Source: Martinezella dioscoreae (GTDB lineage: Bacteria > Pseudomonadota > Alphaproteobacteria > Rhizobiales > Rhizobiaceae). From it: DNA of 64,000 nt. Positions 35,535 through 46,146 of the stretch are shown piece after piece. Positions within the stretch are counted from its first letter, which is position 1. Every line of letters begins with the position of its first letter. The translations under genes and the position numbers were made by a program. The notes under the pieces were generated by a model, which saw only the letters and a list, made by a program, of their open reading frames with translations, ran no database searches and was not told the DNA's origin. The stretch spans positions 186,001 to 250,000 of the forward strand of contig NZ_BLAJ01000005.1 of assembly GCF_009176305.1 (NCBI RefSeq), written 5' to 3'.

Positions 35535-36392
35535 ATGGCAGCGGACAAGAGCCGTTTCGTCGTATCCGCCGACTGGCTGCAGGGCGAGCTGGGTGCCAAG
35601 GACCTGCGCATCCTCGACGCGTCCTTCTATCTGCCGGCCCAGAAGCGCGATGCCGATGCCGAATATGCCAGCGGCCATATTCCCGGCGCCGTCCGCTTCG
35701 ACCAGGACAAGATCGCAGATCATTCGACCAACCTGCCGCATATGGTCCCCTCGCCCGAATTCTTCGCGTCCGAAGTCAGCAAGCTCGGCATCAGCGAGAG
35801 CGATCGGATCGTGGTTTATGATGGCCCGGGCCTGTTTGCTTCGCCGCGCGTCTGGTGGCTGTTCCACATCGTCATGGGTGCGCCGAATGTTTTCGTGCTC
35901 GACGGCGGTCTGGATGGTTGGAAGGCCGAAGGGCGGCCGCTGGAGACGACGACGCCCAGCTTGGCGCCGGCAACGTTCAAGCCTAAGTTCAACGGCAGCC
36001 GCGTCGTCTCGTTTGAAGAGATGCGAGAAATCGTCGACAGCCATTCCGTGCAAATCGCAGATGCCCGCAGTGGCGGCCGTTTCGCAGCGACCGAGCCAGA
36101 GCCGCGCGAAGGCATGCGCTCGGGCCATATGCCGGGCGCGAGAAGTCTGCCATCCGGCGTCTTTGCTACGAATGGCAAGTTCAAGTCGCTACCGGAATTG
36201 AGGGAAACCATCGAGAAGGCCGGCATCGATCTCGACAAGCCTGTGGTGACGACCTGTGGGTCCGGCATTACCGCCGCCATCATCACGCTGGCGCTCGAAT
36301 CCCTCGGCCACGGCAACAATAAGCTCTATGACGGCTCCTGGTCGGAATGGGGCAGCCGGGCGGATACGCCCATCGTCACCGGTCAAGATTGA
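35535..36392 (+). CDS. sseA: 3-Mercaptopyruvate sulfurtransferase
   Basis: A 285-residue tandem-rhodanese protein. The N-terminal inactive rhodanese domain (residues 10-135, with AEYASGHIPGAVRFD) is followed by the active one, with the loop CGSGITA and catalytic C241. The CGSG(V/I)T loop is that of mercaptopyruvate, not thiosulfate, sulfurtransferases. It moves sulfur from cysteine-derived mercaptopyruvate to thiol acceptors, which fits its place after cysK. The start at 35535 follows AGGGAG; a GTG three codons earlier is less likely. Confidence 0.92.
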   Translation: MAADKSRFVVSADWLQGELGAKDLRILDASFYLPAQKRDADAEYASGHIPGAVRFDQDKIADHSTNLPHMVPSPEFFASEVSKLGISESDRIVVYDGPGLFASPRVWWLFHIVMGAPNVFVLDGGLDGWKAEGRPLETTTPSLAPATFKPKFNGSRVVSFEEMREIVDSHSVQIADARSGGRFAATEPEPREGMRSGHMPGARSLPSGVFATNGKFKSLPELRETIEKAGIDLDKPVVTTCGSGITAAIITLALESLGHGNNKLYDGSWSEWGSRADTPIVTGQD

Positions 36393-36403
36393 GCATCATA
36401 GCC

Positions 36404-36961
36404 GTGAAGACGCCCTCCTCCATCAAGGTTCATATCACGCGCCTGGAAATGACCGCGCCGCCCAAGACAAGTTTGCCGGTGCCGGTCAATATCCAGACTG
36501 CGATCATGCGGGCGCCCGGCATTCCGCTGCCCTTCTATCGCTATCTCTACCGACAGGTGGGTGCGCGCTGGCACTGGGTAGAGCGTCTGCGCCTCTCCGA
36601 CGAGCAATTGGCCGCTATTCTTCACGACCCGCGCAACGATATCAGCGTGCTTTACGTCAATGGCGCGCCGGGTGGATTCTTCGAATATTTCCGCCAGGAC
36701 GAGGAAACGATCGAGCTCAGCCATTTCGGCCTCATCGAACACGCACTCGGCCTCGGTATCGGCAAATGGTTCCTGCTGCAATCGCTCTACGCCATATGGA
36801 CGCTGAACCCGCAACGGATCATCACGACCACGAACAATCTCGATCATCCCAGGGCGCTGCAGCTCTATCAGATGTTCGGCTTCTCACCGATTTCGACCGG
36901 CGAAGGCATCGTCCGGCCGCTGAGTGACAAGGAACTGCTTGAGCTCGCCAAGAAGAGCTAA
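36404..36961 (+). CDS. GNAT family N-acetyltransferase
   Basis: A GNAT-fold acetyltransferase of about 185 residues. The acetyl-CoA site is seen in LIEHALGLGIGKWFLLQSL and the terminal NNLDHPRALQLYQMFGFSP block is clear. A GTG at 36404 gives a reasonable N-terminus (MKTPSSIKVHITRLEM); a TTG at 36389 overlapping the sseA stop is an alternative. It is probably translated from the cysK-alaX-sseA transcript. The substrate is unknown. Confidence 0.8.
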   Translation: MKTPSSIKVHITRLEMTAPPKTSLPVPVNIQTAIMRAPGIPLPFYRYLYRQVGARWHWVERLRLSDEQLAAILHDPRNDISVLYVNGAPGGFFEYFRQDEETIELSHFGLIEHALGLGIGKWFLLQSLYAIWTLNPQRIITTTNNLDHPRALQLYQMFGFSPISTGEGIVRPLSDKELLELAKKS

Positions 36962-37042
36962 GGGTTAGCTTTCGGCAGGAATCGGGTGGTTTCGCTTCTT
37001 GTTCGGGCGCATCACATGGCAAGTCTCGAAAGGAGCCTTGCC

Positions 37043-37552
37043 ATGCCTTCCATCGCCTTTGCAGCCATGCCCACCTCCGATGCCGAAGTTCTGTGGAACG
37101 GCGGCGTCGATGCCTATGGTCACCGGCCGGAGACCATGATTTCCGATGGCCCCGGCCATCCCTGCCGCCACTGCCTGCGCAATATCGATGCCGGCGAGGA
37201 GCTGCTCGTCTTCGCCTATCGCCCCTTCCCGGAATTGCAGCCCTATGCGGAGACGGGACCTATCTTCCTGCACAAGACGCCATGTCAGCGCTACGAAGCA
37301 GAAGAAATCCTGCCGCCGGTGCTGACGACCAGCAAGGATTTCATCGTGCGTGGTTATGGCAAGAACGACCGCATCGTCTATGGGACCGGTGCTGTGACGC
37401 CGACCGGCGATATCCCAGCCTATGCAGCTTCGCTGCTTGAGCGGCCCGACATAGCCTATGTCCATGTCCGCTCGGCCCGCAACAATTGCTACCAGTGCCG
37501 GATCGATAAAATGGGAGCGCCGGCATACGCGGATGCCGGCGCCTCCATCTGA
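37043..37552 (+). CDS. DUF1203 family protein
   Basis: A 169-residue protein with the DUF1203 features: GHPCRHCLRNIDAGEELLVFAYRPF near the N-terminus, GPIFLHKTPC in the middle and AYVHVRSARNNCYQCRID at the end. The paired CxxC-type cysteines (CRHC, CYQC) suggest metal or thiol chemistry. The function of the family is not established. The start at 37043 follows AAGGAG. An in-frame longer start exists but lies before the ribosome site. Confidence 0.85.
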   Translation: MPSIAFAAMPTSDAEVLWNGGVDAYGHRPETMISDGPGHPCRHCLRNIDAGEELLVFAYRPFPELQPYAETGPIFLHKTPCQRYEAEEILPPVLTTSKDFIVRGYGKNDRIVYGTGAVTPTGDIPAYAASLLERPDIAYVHVRSARNNCYQCRIDKMGAPAYADAGASI

Positions 37553-37569
37553 CGTGCACGCGTTGGGCT

Positions 37570-38688
37570 TTACGCGACGTTCAGAATGCTTTCGGGTGCA
37601 ACGGCTTCATAGCCGAGCGCCTCGGCCACTGGCCGGTTGGTGATGCGGCCCTTGTGGACATTGAGGCCATTGCGGAGGTGCTTGTCTTCCGCGATGGCGC
37701 GCAGGCCACGATCGGCCAAGGCGAGACCGTGATAGATCGTGGCGTTGTTGAGCGCATGGGCCGAGGTGACGGGAACGGCACCCGGCATATTGGCGACGCA
37801 ATAGTGTACGACGCCTTCCACCACATAGGTCGGATCGGAATGCGTCGTCGCATGCGAGGTTTCGAAACAGCCGCCCTGGTCGATGGCGACATCGACGATA
37901 ACAGAATCCTTCTTCATGCCTGAGAGCATTTCGCGCGTCACCAGCTTCGGCGCGGCGGCACCGGGGATCAACACGGCACCGATGACAAGATCGGCGGAAA
38001 AGACCTCTTCCTCCAGCGCCTGGATGCTGGAATAACGGGTATGGACGCGGCCGTTGAAGATATCGTCAAGCTGGCGCAGGCGCGGCAACGAGCGATCGAG
38101 AATGCTGACATCGGCGCCGAGGCCGGCTGCCATCTTGGCCGCATGCAGACCGACGACGCCGCCGCCGATAATCGCGACCTTTGCCGGCAGCACGCCGGGC
38201 ACGCCGCCGAGCAGGATGCCGAGGCCGCCATTGGCCTTCTGCAGAGCGGTTGCACCCGCCTGGATCGACAGGCGGCCGGCGACTTCGGACATCGGCGCAA
38301 GCAGCGGCAGGCCGCCGCGCTCGTCGGTCACGGTCTCGTAGGCGATAGCGGTCACGCCCGAGGCGAGCAAGCCCTTGGTCTGTTCCGGATCAGGGGCCAG
38401 ATGCAGATAGGTGTAAAGAAGCTGGCCTTCGCGGAGCTGTGCCCATTCCGAGGGCTGCGGCTCCTTGACCTTCACGATCATGTCGCACTTCTCGAAAATA
38501 TCCTTGGCGCTTGCGGCGATCTTGGCGCCGGCAGCCGCATAGGCGTGGTCATCGGCACCGATGCCGGCACCGGCCTTTGTCTCGACCCAGACTTCGTGGC
38601 CATGGGCGACATATTCGCGAACGGATGCCGGCGTCAGCCCGACGCGGTACTCGTGGTTCTTGATTTCCTTGGGGCAGCCAACGCGCAT
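37570..38688 (-). CDS. ald: Alanine dehydrogenase
   Basis: A 372-residue NAD-dependent alanine dehydrogenase, interconverting alanine and pyruvate plus ammonia. The N-terminus MRVGCPKEIKNHEYRVGLTP and the Rossmann motif IIGGGVVGLHAAKMAAGLGADVSILD are canonical; SDPTYVVEGVVHYCVANMPGAVP is the active-site region. A divergent Lrp-type gene 152 bases away is the expected regulator (AldR in rhizobia). Confidence 0.95.
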   Translation of the reverse strand: MRVGCPKEIKNHEYRVGLTPASVREYVAHGHEVWVETKAGAGIGADDHAYAAAGAKIAASAKDIFEKCDMIVKVKEPQPSEWAQLREGQLLYTYLHLAPDPEQTKGLLASGVTAIAYETVTDERGGLPLLAPMSEVAGRLSIQAGATALQKANGGLGILLGGVPGVLPAKVAIIGGGVVGLHAAKMAAGLGADVSILDRSLPRLRQLDDIFNGRVHTRYSSIQALEEEVFSADLVIGAVLIPGAAAPKLVTREMLSGMKKDSVIVDVAIDQGGCFETSHATTHSDPTYVVEGVVHYCVANMPGAVPVTSAHALNNATIYHGLALADRGLRAIAEDKHLRNGLNVHKGRITNRPVAEALGYEAVAPESILNVA

Positions 38689-38840
38689 TTCATTCCTCCT
38701 CGAATGCTTTTGCGTCTTTCATTTTCTCCAAGGGAAATCAGACCACCTCCGCCCCGCAATGTCCTTGCAAAGACGATTTGCGCTGCAGTCATTTTTCGTG
38801 ATTTATTGCGCAATTAGGAATTTCTTCGAAAGATTTTCGA

Positions 38841-39302
38841 ATGTCCGACCTCGATGCCATCGATCATTCGATTCTGCGGATGCTGCAGCAGAACGCCAGG
38901 ATCACCAATGCGGAACTGGCCGAGAAGGTCGGTCTTTCACCCTCCGCCTGTTCGCGGCGGCTCGATATCCTGGAAAAGAGCGGCGTCATCGACGGCTATC
39001 ACGCGCATCTCTCGCACAAGGCGCTGGATTACAAGATGATCGCCTTCGTGCACATCTCTCTATCCGGCCAGTTCGCAAAGACGCTTTCGGAATTCGAGAC
39101 CGCGGTGAAGCGCTGCCCCAACGTGCTCTCCTGCTACCTCATGTCGGGCGAATATGATTACATATTGCGGGTCGCCGCGCGCGACCTCGAGGACTATGAG
39201 CGCATCCATCGCGACTGGCTCTCCGCCCTGCCCCATGTCGTGAAGATCAATTCCAGCTTTGCATTGCGCGAGATCATCGACCGGCCGAATGTTGGCCTGT
39301 GA
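38841..39302 (+). CDS. aldR: Lrp/AsnC family regulator, probably of ald
   Basis: A 153-residue Lrp/AsnC protein: N-terminal helix-turn-helix (ILRMLQQNARITNAELAEKVGLSPSACSRRL, about residues 12-43) and the C-terminal RAM ligand domain (GEYDYILRVAARDLEDYE). Divergent placement next to ald supports the AldR assignment. The intergenic TTGCGCAA palindrome near 38806-38813 could be part of its operator. Confidence 0.88.
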   Translation: MSDLDAIDHSILRMLQQNARITNAELAEKVGLSPSACSRRLDILEKSGVIDGYHAHLSHKALDYKMIAFVHISLSGQFAKTLSEFETAVKRCPNVLSCYLMSGEYDYILRVAARDLEDYERIHRDWLSALPHVVKINSSFALREIIDRPNVGL

Positions 39303-39308
39303 TCTTCG

Positions 39309-40112
39309 TCAGCACATATCCAGCAGCAATGCGCGATGATCGGACACTTCTGGCTCCGCGACAGGATCGAAACGGATGACCTCGACATTCGACGTCACGA
39401 GCATGTAGTCGGCAAAACGCGGCTGCTTCTTGTAATGCGAGGTGCGCGTGTCGTCATGTCCCCGCGAAGTGACGAGGTCGACAAGCCCCAGGCTGCCGAG
39501 GATCTCGAAGGTCTCGCTATCCGGCAGCACGTTGAAGTCACCGCAAACCACCAGCCGATCGCCCTCTTGCCGAACCTGGCGAATGATCTCAACCAGCGCT
39601 TGCGCCTGATGGCGCCGGGCCGGCGTATCGCCCTTGCCTTCCAGATCCCGAAGGCCATGCATATGAGCAATGGTGACGGGATAGCCGCGCTCATAGTCGA
39701 AAAGGCGGATGCAATGAGCATTGCGGGAGCGCGGATGCGGTCCGTAGCCATCGGCCGAGAATTCGCCGTGGACGAAGCCGGCTGCCTGGCCGATGATCGG
39801 ATAGGTTCTGCGCACGAAAGTTGCCAGTCCGAACTCAGAGTCCAATCGCACGTCACCGTCGAAGAGATCGCCTCGCGCGACGGGGAGGAAGAAGGCATCA
39901 TAAGCCGGCAAAGCAGCTTTCAGCTCCTCGAAGAGATTGGCGCGCTGCGGGAGCTCGATCCCGTGATCGCGATAAACCAGCCATTCGGATTTTGCGTCGT
40001 GCGTGCGGACCACTTCCTGCAGGCACAGAACATCCGTCTCGACATCGACGAGATAGGGCATCAACGGCTCATGCAGCCGGCCACCCCATGCATTCAAAGA
40101 AACGATACGCAT
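39309..40112 (-). CDS. Endonuclease/exonuclease/phosphatase family protein
   Basis: A 267-residue EEP-fold hydrolase. Metal and catalytic residues: N7 in SLNAWGG, E33 in CLQEVV, the GDFNVLPDSETF block and SDHRALLLD at the C-terminus. There is no signal peptide. The substrate could be nucleic acid, phosphoinositide-like lipids or sugar phosphates; nothing in the sequence decides. The start at 40112 gives the family N-terminus. Confidence 0.82.
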   Translation of the reverse strand: MRIVSLNAWGGRLHEPLMPYLVDVETDVLCLQEVVRTHDAKSEWLVYRDHGIELPQRANLFEELKAALPAYDAFFLPVARGDLFDGDVRLDSEFGLATFVRRTYPIIGQAAGFVHGEFSADGYGPHPRSRNAHCIRLFDYERGYPVTIAHMHGLRDLEGKGDTPARRHQAQALVEIIRQVRQEGDRLVVCGDFNVLPDSETFEILGSLGLVDLVTSRGHDDTRTSHYKKQPRFADYMLVTSNVEVIRFDPVAEPEVSDHRALLLDMC

Positions 40113-40253
40113 ATCCCGCACCTCTCATAGTCACATGGCCGATCGCAGCGGCCATCTCGATGCGGTACCGATTCGGGACGCCCGGCTACAATTTTAGCGA
40201 TTATGCTAAACATCCCGCAAGGCACATCTGATATCCAAACCGAGAAAAGACGG

Positions 40254-40631
40254 ATGAGCCGGGATAACATCATGCAGTTCTCTTCGAAATCTCCCGTTCA
40301 GGGCAATCTGAAAATAAAGACACGCGGCTCGCCGCGCCATCATGCGCGGCTCACGGGCCAGGTTCGATATTTCACCAAGCTTGTCGCCGGCCGCGTCGTC
40401 GATATTTCGACAAGCGGCATCGCGCTCGATCTGCAGGCGCCGCTCTATGCAGCGGCGGGCAGCAAGGTTCGCGTCGAATGCGACGATATCGGCCTGCTGG
40501 ATGGTTTCGTGCGCTGGGCTCATAACGGCCGTATCGGCATCGAGTTCGATCGCTCGTCCAATGCCTCGGCCAAGGTCGCGTCCTATTTCCGCTTTTTCCA
40601 CAAGGACATAAAGCCGGTTCTCAAGCGCTGA
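40254..40631 (+). CDS. PilZ-domain protein
   Basis: A ~125-residue single-domain protein. RGSPRHHARLTGQVRYF has the R-x-x-x-R-like element, and GRVVDISTSGIALDLQ matches the D/N-x-S-x-x-G motif, so c-di-GMP binding is likely. It probably acts as an effector for motility or polysaccharide output. The start at 40254 (MSRDN) is uncertain; MQFSS at 40272 is possible. Confidence 0.8.
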   Translation: MSRDNIMQFSSKSPVQGNLKIKTRGSPRHHARLTGQVRYFTKLVAGRVVDISTSGIALDLQAPLYAAAGSKVRVECDDIGLLDGFVRWAHNGRIGIEFDRSSNASAKVASYFRFFHKDIKPVLKR

Positions 40632-40768
40632 TCGAATGTCGGCGCAAGCCGGCTACGATCCACAATAAGCCTGTCACATTCCTGGTGCACACCTTCAAAA
40701 ATCGTCCTAATCTCGCTCGCCCGAGAGATGATCGACGGACCATAGCCCCATCGTTGAAGGAGTGCCTT

Positions 40769-42757
<1,989 letters not shown>

Positions 42758-42771
42758 GCACGAACGCTATC

Positions 42772-42804
42772 GTCCTCTCCTCTCATTTGGGGAGAGGACT
42801 TTTT
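42772..42804. terminator. Terminator between cpdB and lysR
   Basis: A 9-bp stem GTCCTCTCC / GGAGAGGAC with a 10-base loop and TTTTT, just after the cpdB stop. It overlaps the very end of the convergent lysR gene. Confidence 0.9.
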
Positions 42805-43772
42805 CACTCCGCCGCCAGACGCTTGTCTCCCGGATGGAACATCTCGACAGCGGACTTGAAGTCCTCCTGATTCGGGCATCGCGACAGACGATCACGGAAA
42901 GCTTCGATCATCCAGGCAGCCGCAGGGCCAGGGGGATTGTCCACCTTACGGATGGCATAGAGCGGATATTCACTCTGGTCGTAGGCATCGAGAGCCAAAG
43001 GCACCAGCCGTCCCTTCTGCAGATCCTCCATGATGAACGAGGCCGGCAGGCCGCCCCAGCCAAGACCACCGCGGATCAGCTGATGCTTGGTGGCGATATC
43101 GCTGAGATGCCAGATCTTGTAGGACAGGACGTTGAAATCCTTGCCATTGGTGAGATTTGACGCGTCGGTGACAACCAGTTGCACTTCTTCGCGCACATCG
43201 GCCAGCGTCAGCGGCCGCCCCAGCAGAGCGAGCGGATGCGTCGGAGCGGCAACCGGCATCATGAAGGAATGTCCGATGCGCTCGATAACCAGGGCATCAT
43301 CCTGCTTCAACACCGAGCCGCCGATACCGATCGTCGACTTGCCGCTGGCAACCAGCTCCAGCATCGAACCGAGTTCGCCGGTGTCGAGGCGCAGGGAAAC
43401 ATAAGGGAAGCGATCGCGAAATTCCCGCAGCACATCGACCGTGGCATGCACCGGCACCATGACGCTGATGGCGACGGCCACCTCCGCCTCAAGGCCGCTC
43501 TTCAAGCCCTTCACGCGTGCGCGCATTACCTGCAGATCGGAAAGAATGCGGCGGGCATCCTCCAGCATTACCCTGCCCGCGTCCGTCAACTTCGGCTGGC
43601 GCGAGCCGGAGCGCTCGAACAGCGGCATTTCGAGCTGAGCCTCCAGATTGGCAATCGTGTAGCTGATGACCGACTGAGCGCGGTTGAGCATTCGTGAAGC
43701 GGCCGAGAAGCTGCCTGACTCGGCGACGGTCAGAAAGACCTGCAATTGGTCGAGGGTGGGATTGGGGAGCAT
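42804..43772 (-). CDS. LysR-type transcriptional regulator
   Basis: A 322-residue LTTR: N-terminal winged HTH (LDQLQVFLTVAESGSFSAASRMLNRAQSVISYTI, residues 8-42) and a periplasmic-binding-protein-like effector domain. It is divergent from azoR, so it most likely controls it. The intergenic region has inverted CTATCGA / TCGATAG elements. Confidence 0.9.
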   Translation of the reverse strand: MLPNPTLDQLQVFLTVAESGSFSAASRMLNRAQSVISYTIANLEAQLEMPLFERSGSRQPKLTDAGRVMLEDARRILSDLQVMRARVKGLKSGLEAEVAVAISVMVPVHATVDVLREFRDRFPYVSLRLDTGELGSMLELVASGKSTIGIGGSVLKQDDALVIERIGHSFMMPVAAPTHPLALLGRPLTLADVREEVQLVVTDASNLTNGKDFNVLSYKIWHLSDIATKHQLIRGGLGWGGLPASFIMEDLQKGRLVPLALDAYDQSEYPLYAIRKVDNPPGPAAAWMIEAFRDRLSRCPNQEDFKSAVEMFHPGDKRLAAE

Positions 43773-43784
43773 CTGCCATCCATT

Positions 43785-43828
43785 CTATCGATAATTCCGA
43801 TCCATATTATCACAGTTTTTCTCGATAG
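43785..43828. promoter_or_regulatory. Candidate LysR operator between lysR and azoR
   Basis: CTATCGA (43785-43791) and TCGATAG (43822-43828) form an inverted pair 30 bases apart, in the 136-base divergent spacer. The left half is within the palindrome TATCGATA. Two-site binding of a tetrameric LTTR is plausible. Confidence 0.45.
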
Positions 43829-43908
43829 CACTGACGACTTATTTATGGAGGCGAACGTGATCGGACTCTCCCAGCCGATTTAGCAACTCATTGAAAAGGA
43901 AAACGGAT

Positions 43909-44523
43909 ATGTCCTCCATTCTGCTTCTGACCTCCAGCCCGCGTCCGGACTCGCTCTCCACGAAGATCGCCACCGAACTGGCCGAGAAGATCAAGGCCAA
44001 CAACCCGGGTAAGACGCTCGTCAAGCGCGACCTCGCTGCCGACAACCTGCCGCATATCGATGGCCCCTTCACCGCCGCCATCCGCACGCCGGCCGACGCC
44101 CGCACGCCCGAGCAGCAGGAACTGGTCAAGGTTTCCGACGCACTCGTCGACGAGCTGCTGGCAGCCGACACGCTTGTTATCGGCACCGGCCTCATCAACT
44201 TCAATATCTATTCCTCGCTGAAGACCTGGATCGACAACATCGCTCGCGCCGGCCGCACCTTCACCTACACGGAAACCGGCCCGAAGGGTCTGGCGACCGG
44301 CAAGAAGGCCTACATCGTGCTCGCCTCCGGCGGCGTCTACTCCGAAGGCCCGGCTGCCCCGCTGAACCATGCCGTTCCCTACCTGAAGTCCGTACTTGGT
44401 TTCATCGGCATCACCGATGTCGAGACCGTTTACATCGAAGGCGTTGCCTTTGGTCCGGAAGCTGCCGAAAAGGCCGTCGGTGCCGCCCAGGCCCGCGCCT
44501 CTGAGCTGGCTCTCGCCGCTTAA
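43909..44523 (+). CDS. azoR: FMN-dependent NADH azoreductase
   Basis: A 204-residue flavodoxin-like quinone/azo reductase. The LLTSSPRPDSLSTKIA FMN-phosphate loop and the NFNIYSSLKTWIDNIARAGRTFTYTETGPKGL block are the AzoR family signatures. It probably detoxifies quinones or azo compounds under control of the neighbouring LysR protein. The start at 43909 follows AAGGA; six extra codons upstream are unlikely. Confidence 0.93.
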   Translation: MSSILLLTSSPRPDSLSTKIATELAEKIKANNPGKTLVKRDLAADNLPHIDGPFTAAIRTPADARTPEQQELVKVSDALVDELLAADTLVIGTGLINFNIYSSLKTWIDNIARAGRTFTYTETGPKGLATGKKAYIVLASGGVYSEGPAAPLNHAVPYLKSVLGFIGITDVETVYIEGVAFGPEAAEKAVGAAQARASELALAA

Positions 44524-44550
44524 TCGACAGCATTATTTCGATAATGATGG

Positions 44551-44575
44551 GCGGCCGGCATCAGCCGGCCGCTTT
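44551..44575. terminator. Terminator of azoR
   Basis: A perfect 9-bp stem GCGGCCGGC-ATCA-GCCGGCCGC followed by TTTGC, between convergent azoR and tetR. A second small hairpin CATTAT-TTCG-ATAATG lies at 44531-44546. Confidence 0.85.
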
Positions 44576-44576
44576 G

Positions 44577-45158
44577 CTATTCCGCCTGTGGCAACTCCTT
44601 CACGAATGACCTCACGGTCTCCAGAATTTCATTGGAAAACGCCTCGTCATTCGCCACGCGCGCAAGGCCGAGGGCTCCGGTTATCAGGCAGGAGGCGATG
44701 ATCGCCTTGCGCCTGGCTTCGGCTGTCTCCGGCTTCGGCATGCGCGCCGTCATGGCATCGAAATTCCTTCGCAGGCCATCCGTCGCGACGGTACGGACCG
44801 CATCGCTGCTGCGCGCCATATCCGCCGTCAGCGCGGCATAGGCGCAGCCCTCGCCGCAATGATCGCGGTGACGCTCGCTGAGATAGGTATCGACATAATC
44901 GTCGAGCGAGATGCTTTCGGGATCGATCCCCTTTTCCTCCTGCTGTCGCCGCCACGACCCGATCGCCGATTCCACGGCTTCCGCCACCAGTTCATCGCGC
45001 GAGGCGAAATGCTTGTAGAAGCCGCCTACGGTAAGCCCCGCCTCCTTCATGAGGTCGGCGACACCTATCCCCTCCAATCCCTCCTCACGCAAACGCTTGG
45101 CGGCGAGCGTCACGATGCGTTCGTGCGTCTTCTGCTTTTCCAATTGTGAGCGGCCCAT
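44577..45158 (-). CDS. TetR family regulator
   Basis: A 193-residue TetR-type repressor: N-terminal HTH (RIVTLAAKRLREEGLEGIGVADLMKEAGLTVGGFYKHF, about residues 14-51) and a ligand domain with CGEGCAYAAL. Tandem operators in the divergent promoter indicate control of itself and of the neighbouring SDR gene. The start at 45158 (MGRSQLEKQK) was chosen; the 15-codon extension overlaps the operator region. Confidence 0.92.
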   Translation of the reverse strand: MGRSQLEKQKTHERIVTLAAKRLREEGLEGIGVADLMKEAGLTVGGFYKHFASRDELVAEAVESAIGSWRRQQEEKGIDPESISLDDYVDTYLSERHRDHCGEGCAYAALTADMARSSDAVRTVATDGLRRNFDAMTARMPKPETAEARRKAIIASCLITGALGLARVANDEAFSNEILETVRSFVKELPQAE

Positions 45159-45190
45159 CGAAAATCCTTTCGTACCCGGCTTGACAAAAT

Positions 45191-45230
45191 GGATTACGAT
45201 CATAATCCTTATAGATAACGATCATAATCC
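45191..45230. promoter_or_regulatory. Two tandem TetR operators
   Basis: GGATTACGATCATAATCC (45191-45208) is a near-perfect 18-bp palindrome; GATAACGATCATAATCC (45214-45230) is a close copy 23 bases on. A TTGACA at 45181 abuts the first copy. Located in the tetR/SDR divergent spacer. Confidence 0.8.
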
Positions 45231-45263
45231 AGATCGTGACAAAAGCCAACAGGAGCTACGAGC

Positions 45264-46040
45264 ATGCGTCTCAAGAACAAGGTTGTCGTCATCACTGGTG
45301 GAAACAGCGGCATTGGCCTCGCCACTGCCCGCCTCTTCCTCGCCGAAGGCGCGAAGGTCGCCATCACAGGTCGCAATCCCAAGACACTGGCTGCGGCGGC
45401 CGAACAGCTCGGCGGTGGCGTGCTGGCCTTGCAGGCCGACACCACCGATATCCCGGCCATGGAAAAGGCCTTTGCCGAGGCTGCGGAGAAACTTGGGAAA
45501 TTTGATGTGGTCTTTGCCAATGCCGGTATTGCCGGGGATACGCCGCTCGGCAAAACGACGCTTGAGCAGTTTGAAACCATCGTTCGCGTCAATTTTACCG
45601 GCGTCTTCTTTACCGTGCAGGCCGCCTTGCCATATCTGAACGACGGCGGTTCCGTGATCCTGAACGGCTCCGTCCATGCCGTTCTCGGCATTCCCGGCGC
45701 TTCGGCCTATGCCGGCACGAAGGGCGCCGTTCGCGCCATGACGCGCAATCTCGCTTCCGAACTGGCGCCCCGCGGCATCCGCGTCAACCAGGTCACACCG
45801 GGCGCCACCAAGACCCCGATTTGGGAACCCCGCGCCAGCACGCCGGAGGCTCTGGATGCGCTACAAGCCCGCTTTGGCAGCCTCAGCCCGCTCGGCCGCA
45901 TGAGCGAAGCGGATGAAATCGCCAAGGCAGCGCTCTATTTCGCCTCCGATGATTCCGCCAACGTGACGGCCATTGAGATCACGGTCGACGGCGGCGCGAT
46001 CAACGCTCCGTCCGGCGCGAAGATATTCCGCGCGGCTTGA
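45264..46040 (+). CDS. Short-chain dehydrogenase/reductase
   Basis: A 258-residue classical SDR: ITGGNSGIGLATARLF cofactor motif, NAG in FANAGIAGD, catalytic Ser in LNGSVHAVLG and Y-x-x-x-K in ASAYAGTKGA. The C-terminal ITVDGGAINAP is the usual end. It is likely an NAD(P)H-dependent carbonyl reductase controlled by the divergent TetR protein. The substrate is unknown. Confidence 0.9.
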   Translation: MRLKNKVVVITGGNSGIGLATARLFLAEGAKVAITGRNPKTLAAAAEQLGGGVLALQADTTDIPAMEKAFAEAAEKLGKFDVVFANAGIAGDTPLGKTTLEQFETIVRVNFTGVFFTVQAALPYLNDGGSVILNGSVHAVLGIPGASAYAGTKGAVRAMTRNLASELAPRGIRVNQVTPGATKTPIWEPRASTPEALDALQARFGSLSPLGRMSEADEIAKAALYFASDDSANVTAIEITVDGGAINAPSGAKIFRAA

Positions 46041-46081
46041 AGCCTGCGAATTATCAGCCATCAATTGTCAATGAGTGTTAT

Positions 46082-46111
46082 GGGCCGCCAAAGCAGATGC
46101 AGAGGCGGCCC
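46082..46111. terminator. Hairpin between SDR and hlyU
   Basis: An 8-bp stem GGGCCGCC / GGCGGCCC with a 14-base loop, followed by TTGCATCTG. It lies between convergent genes. It has a weak T run, so it may be only partly effective. Confidence 0.55.
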
Positions 46112-46146
46112 TTGCATCTGACGCATGTTAAAGGAGTTTGGCTGCT

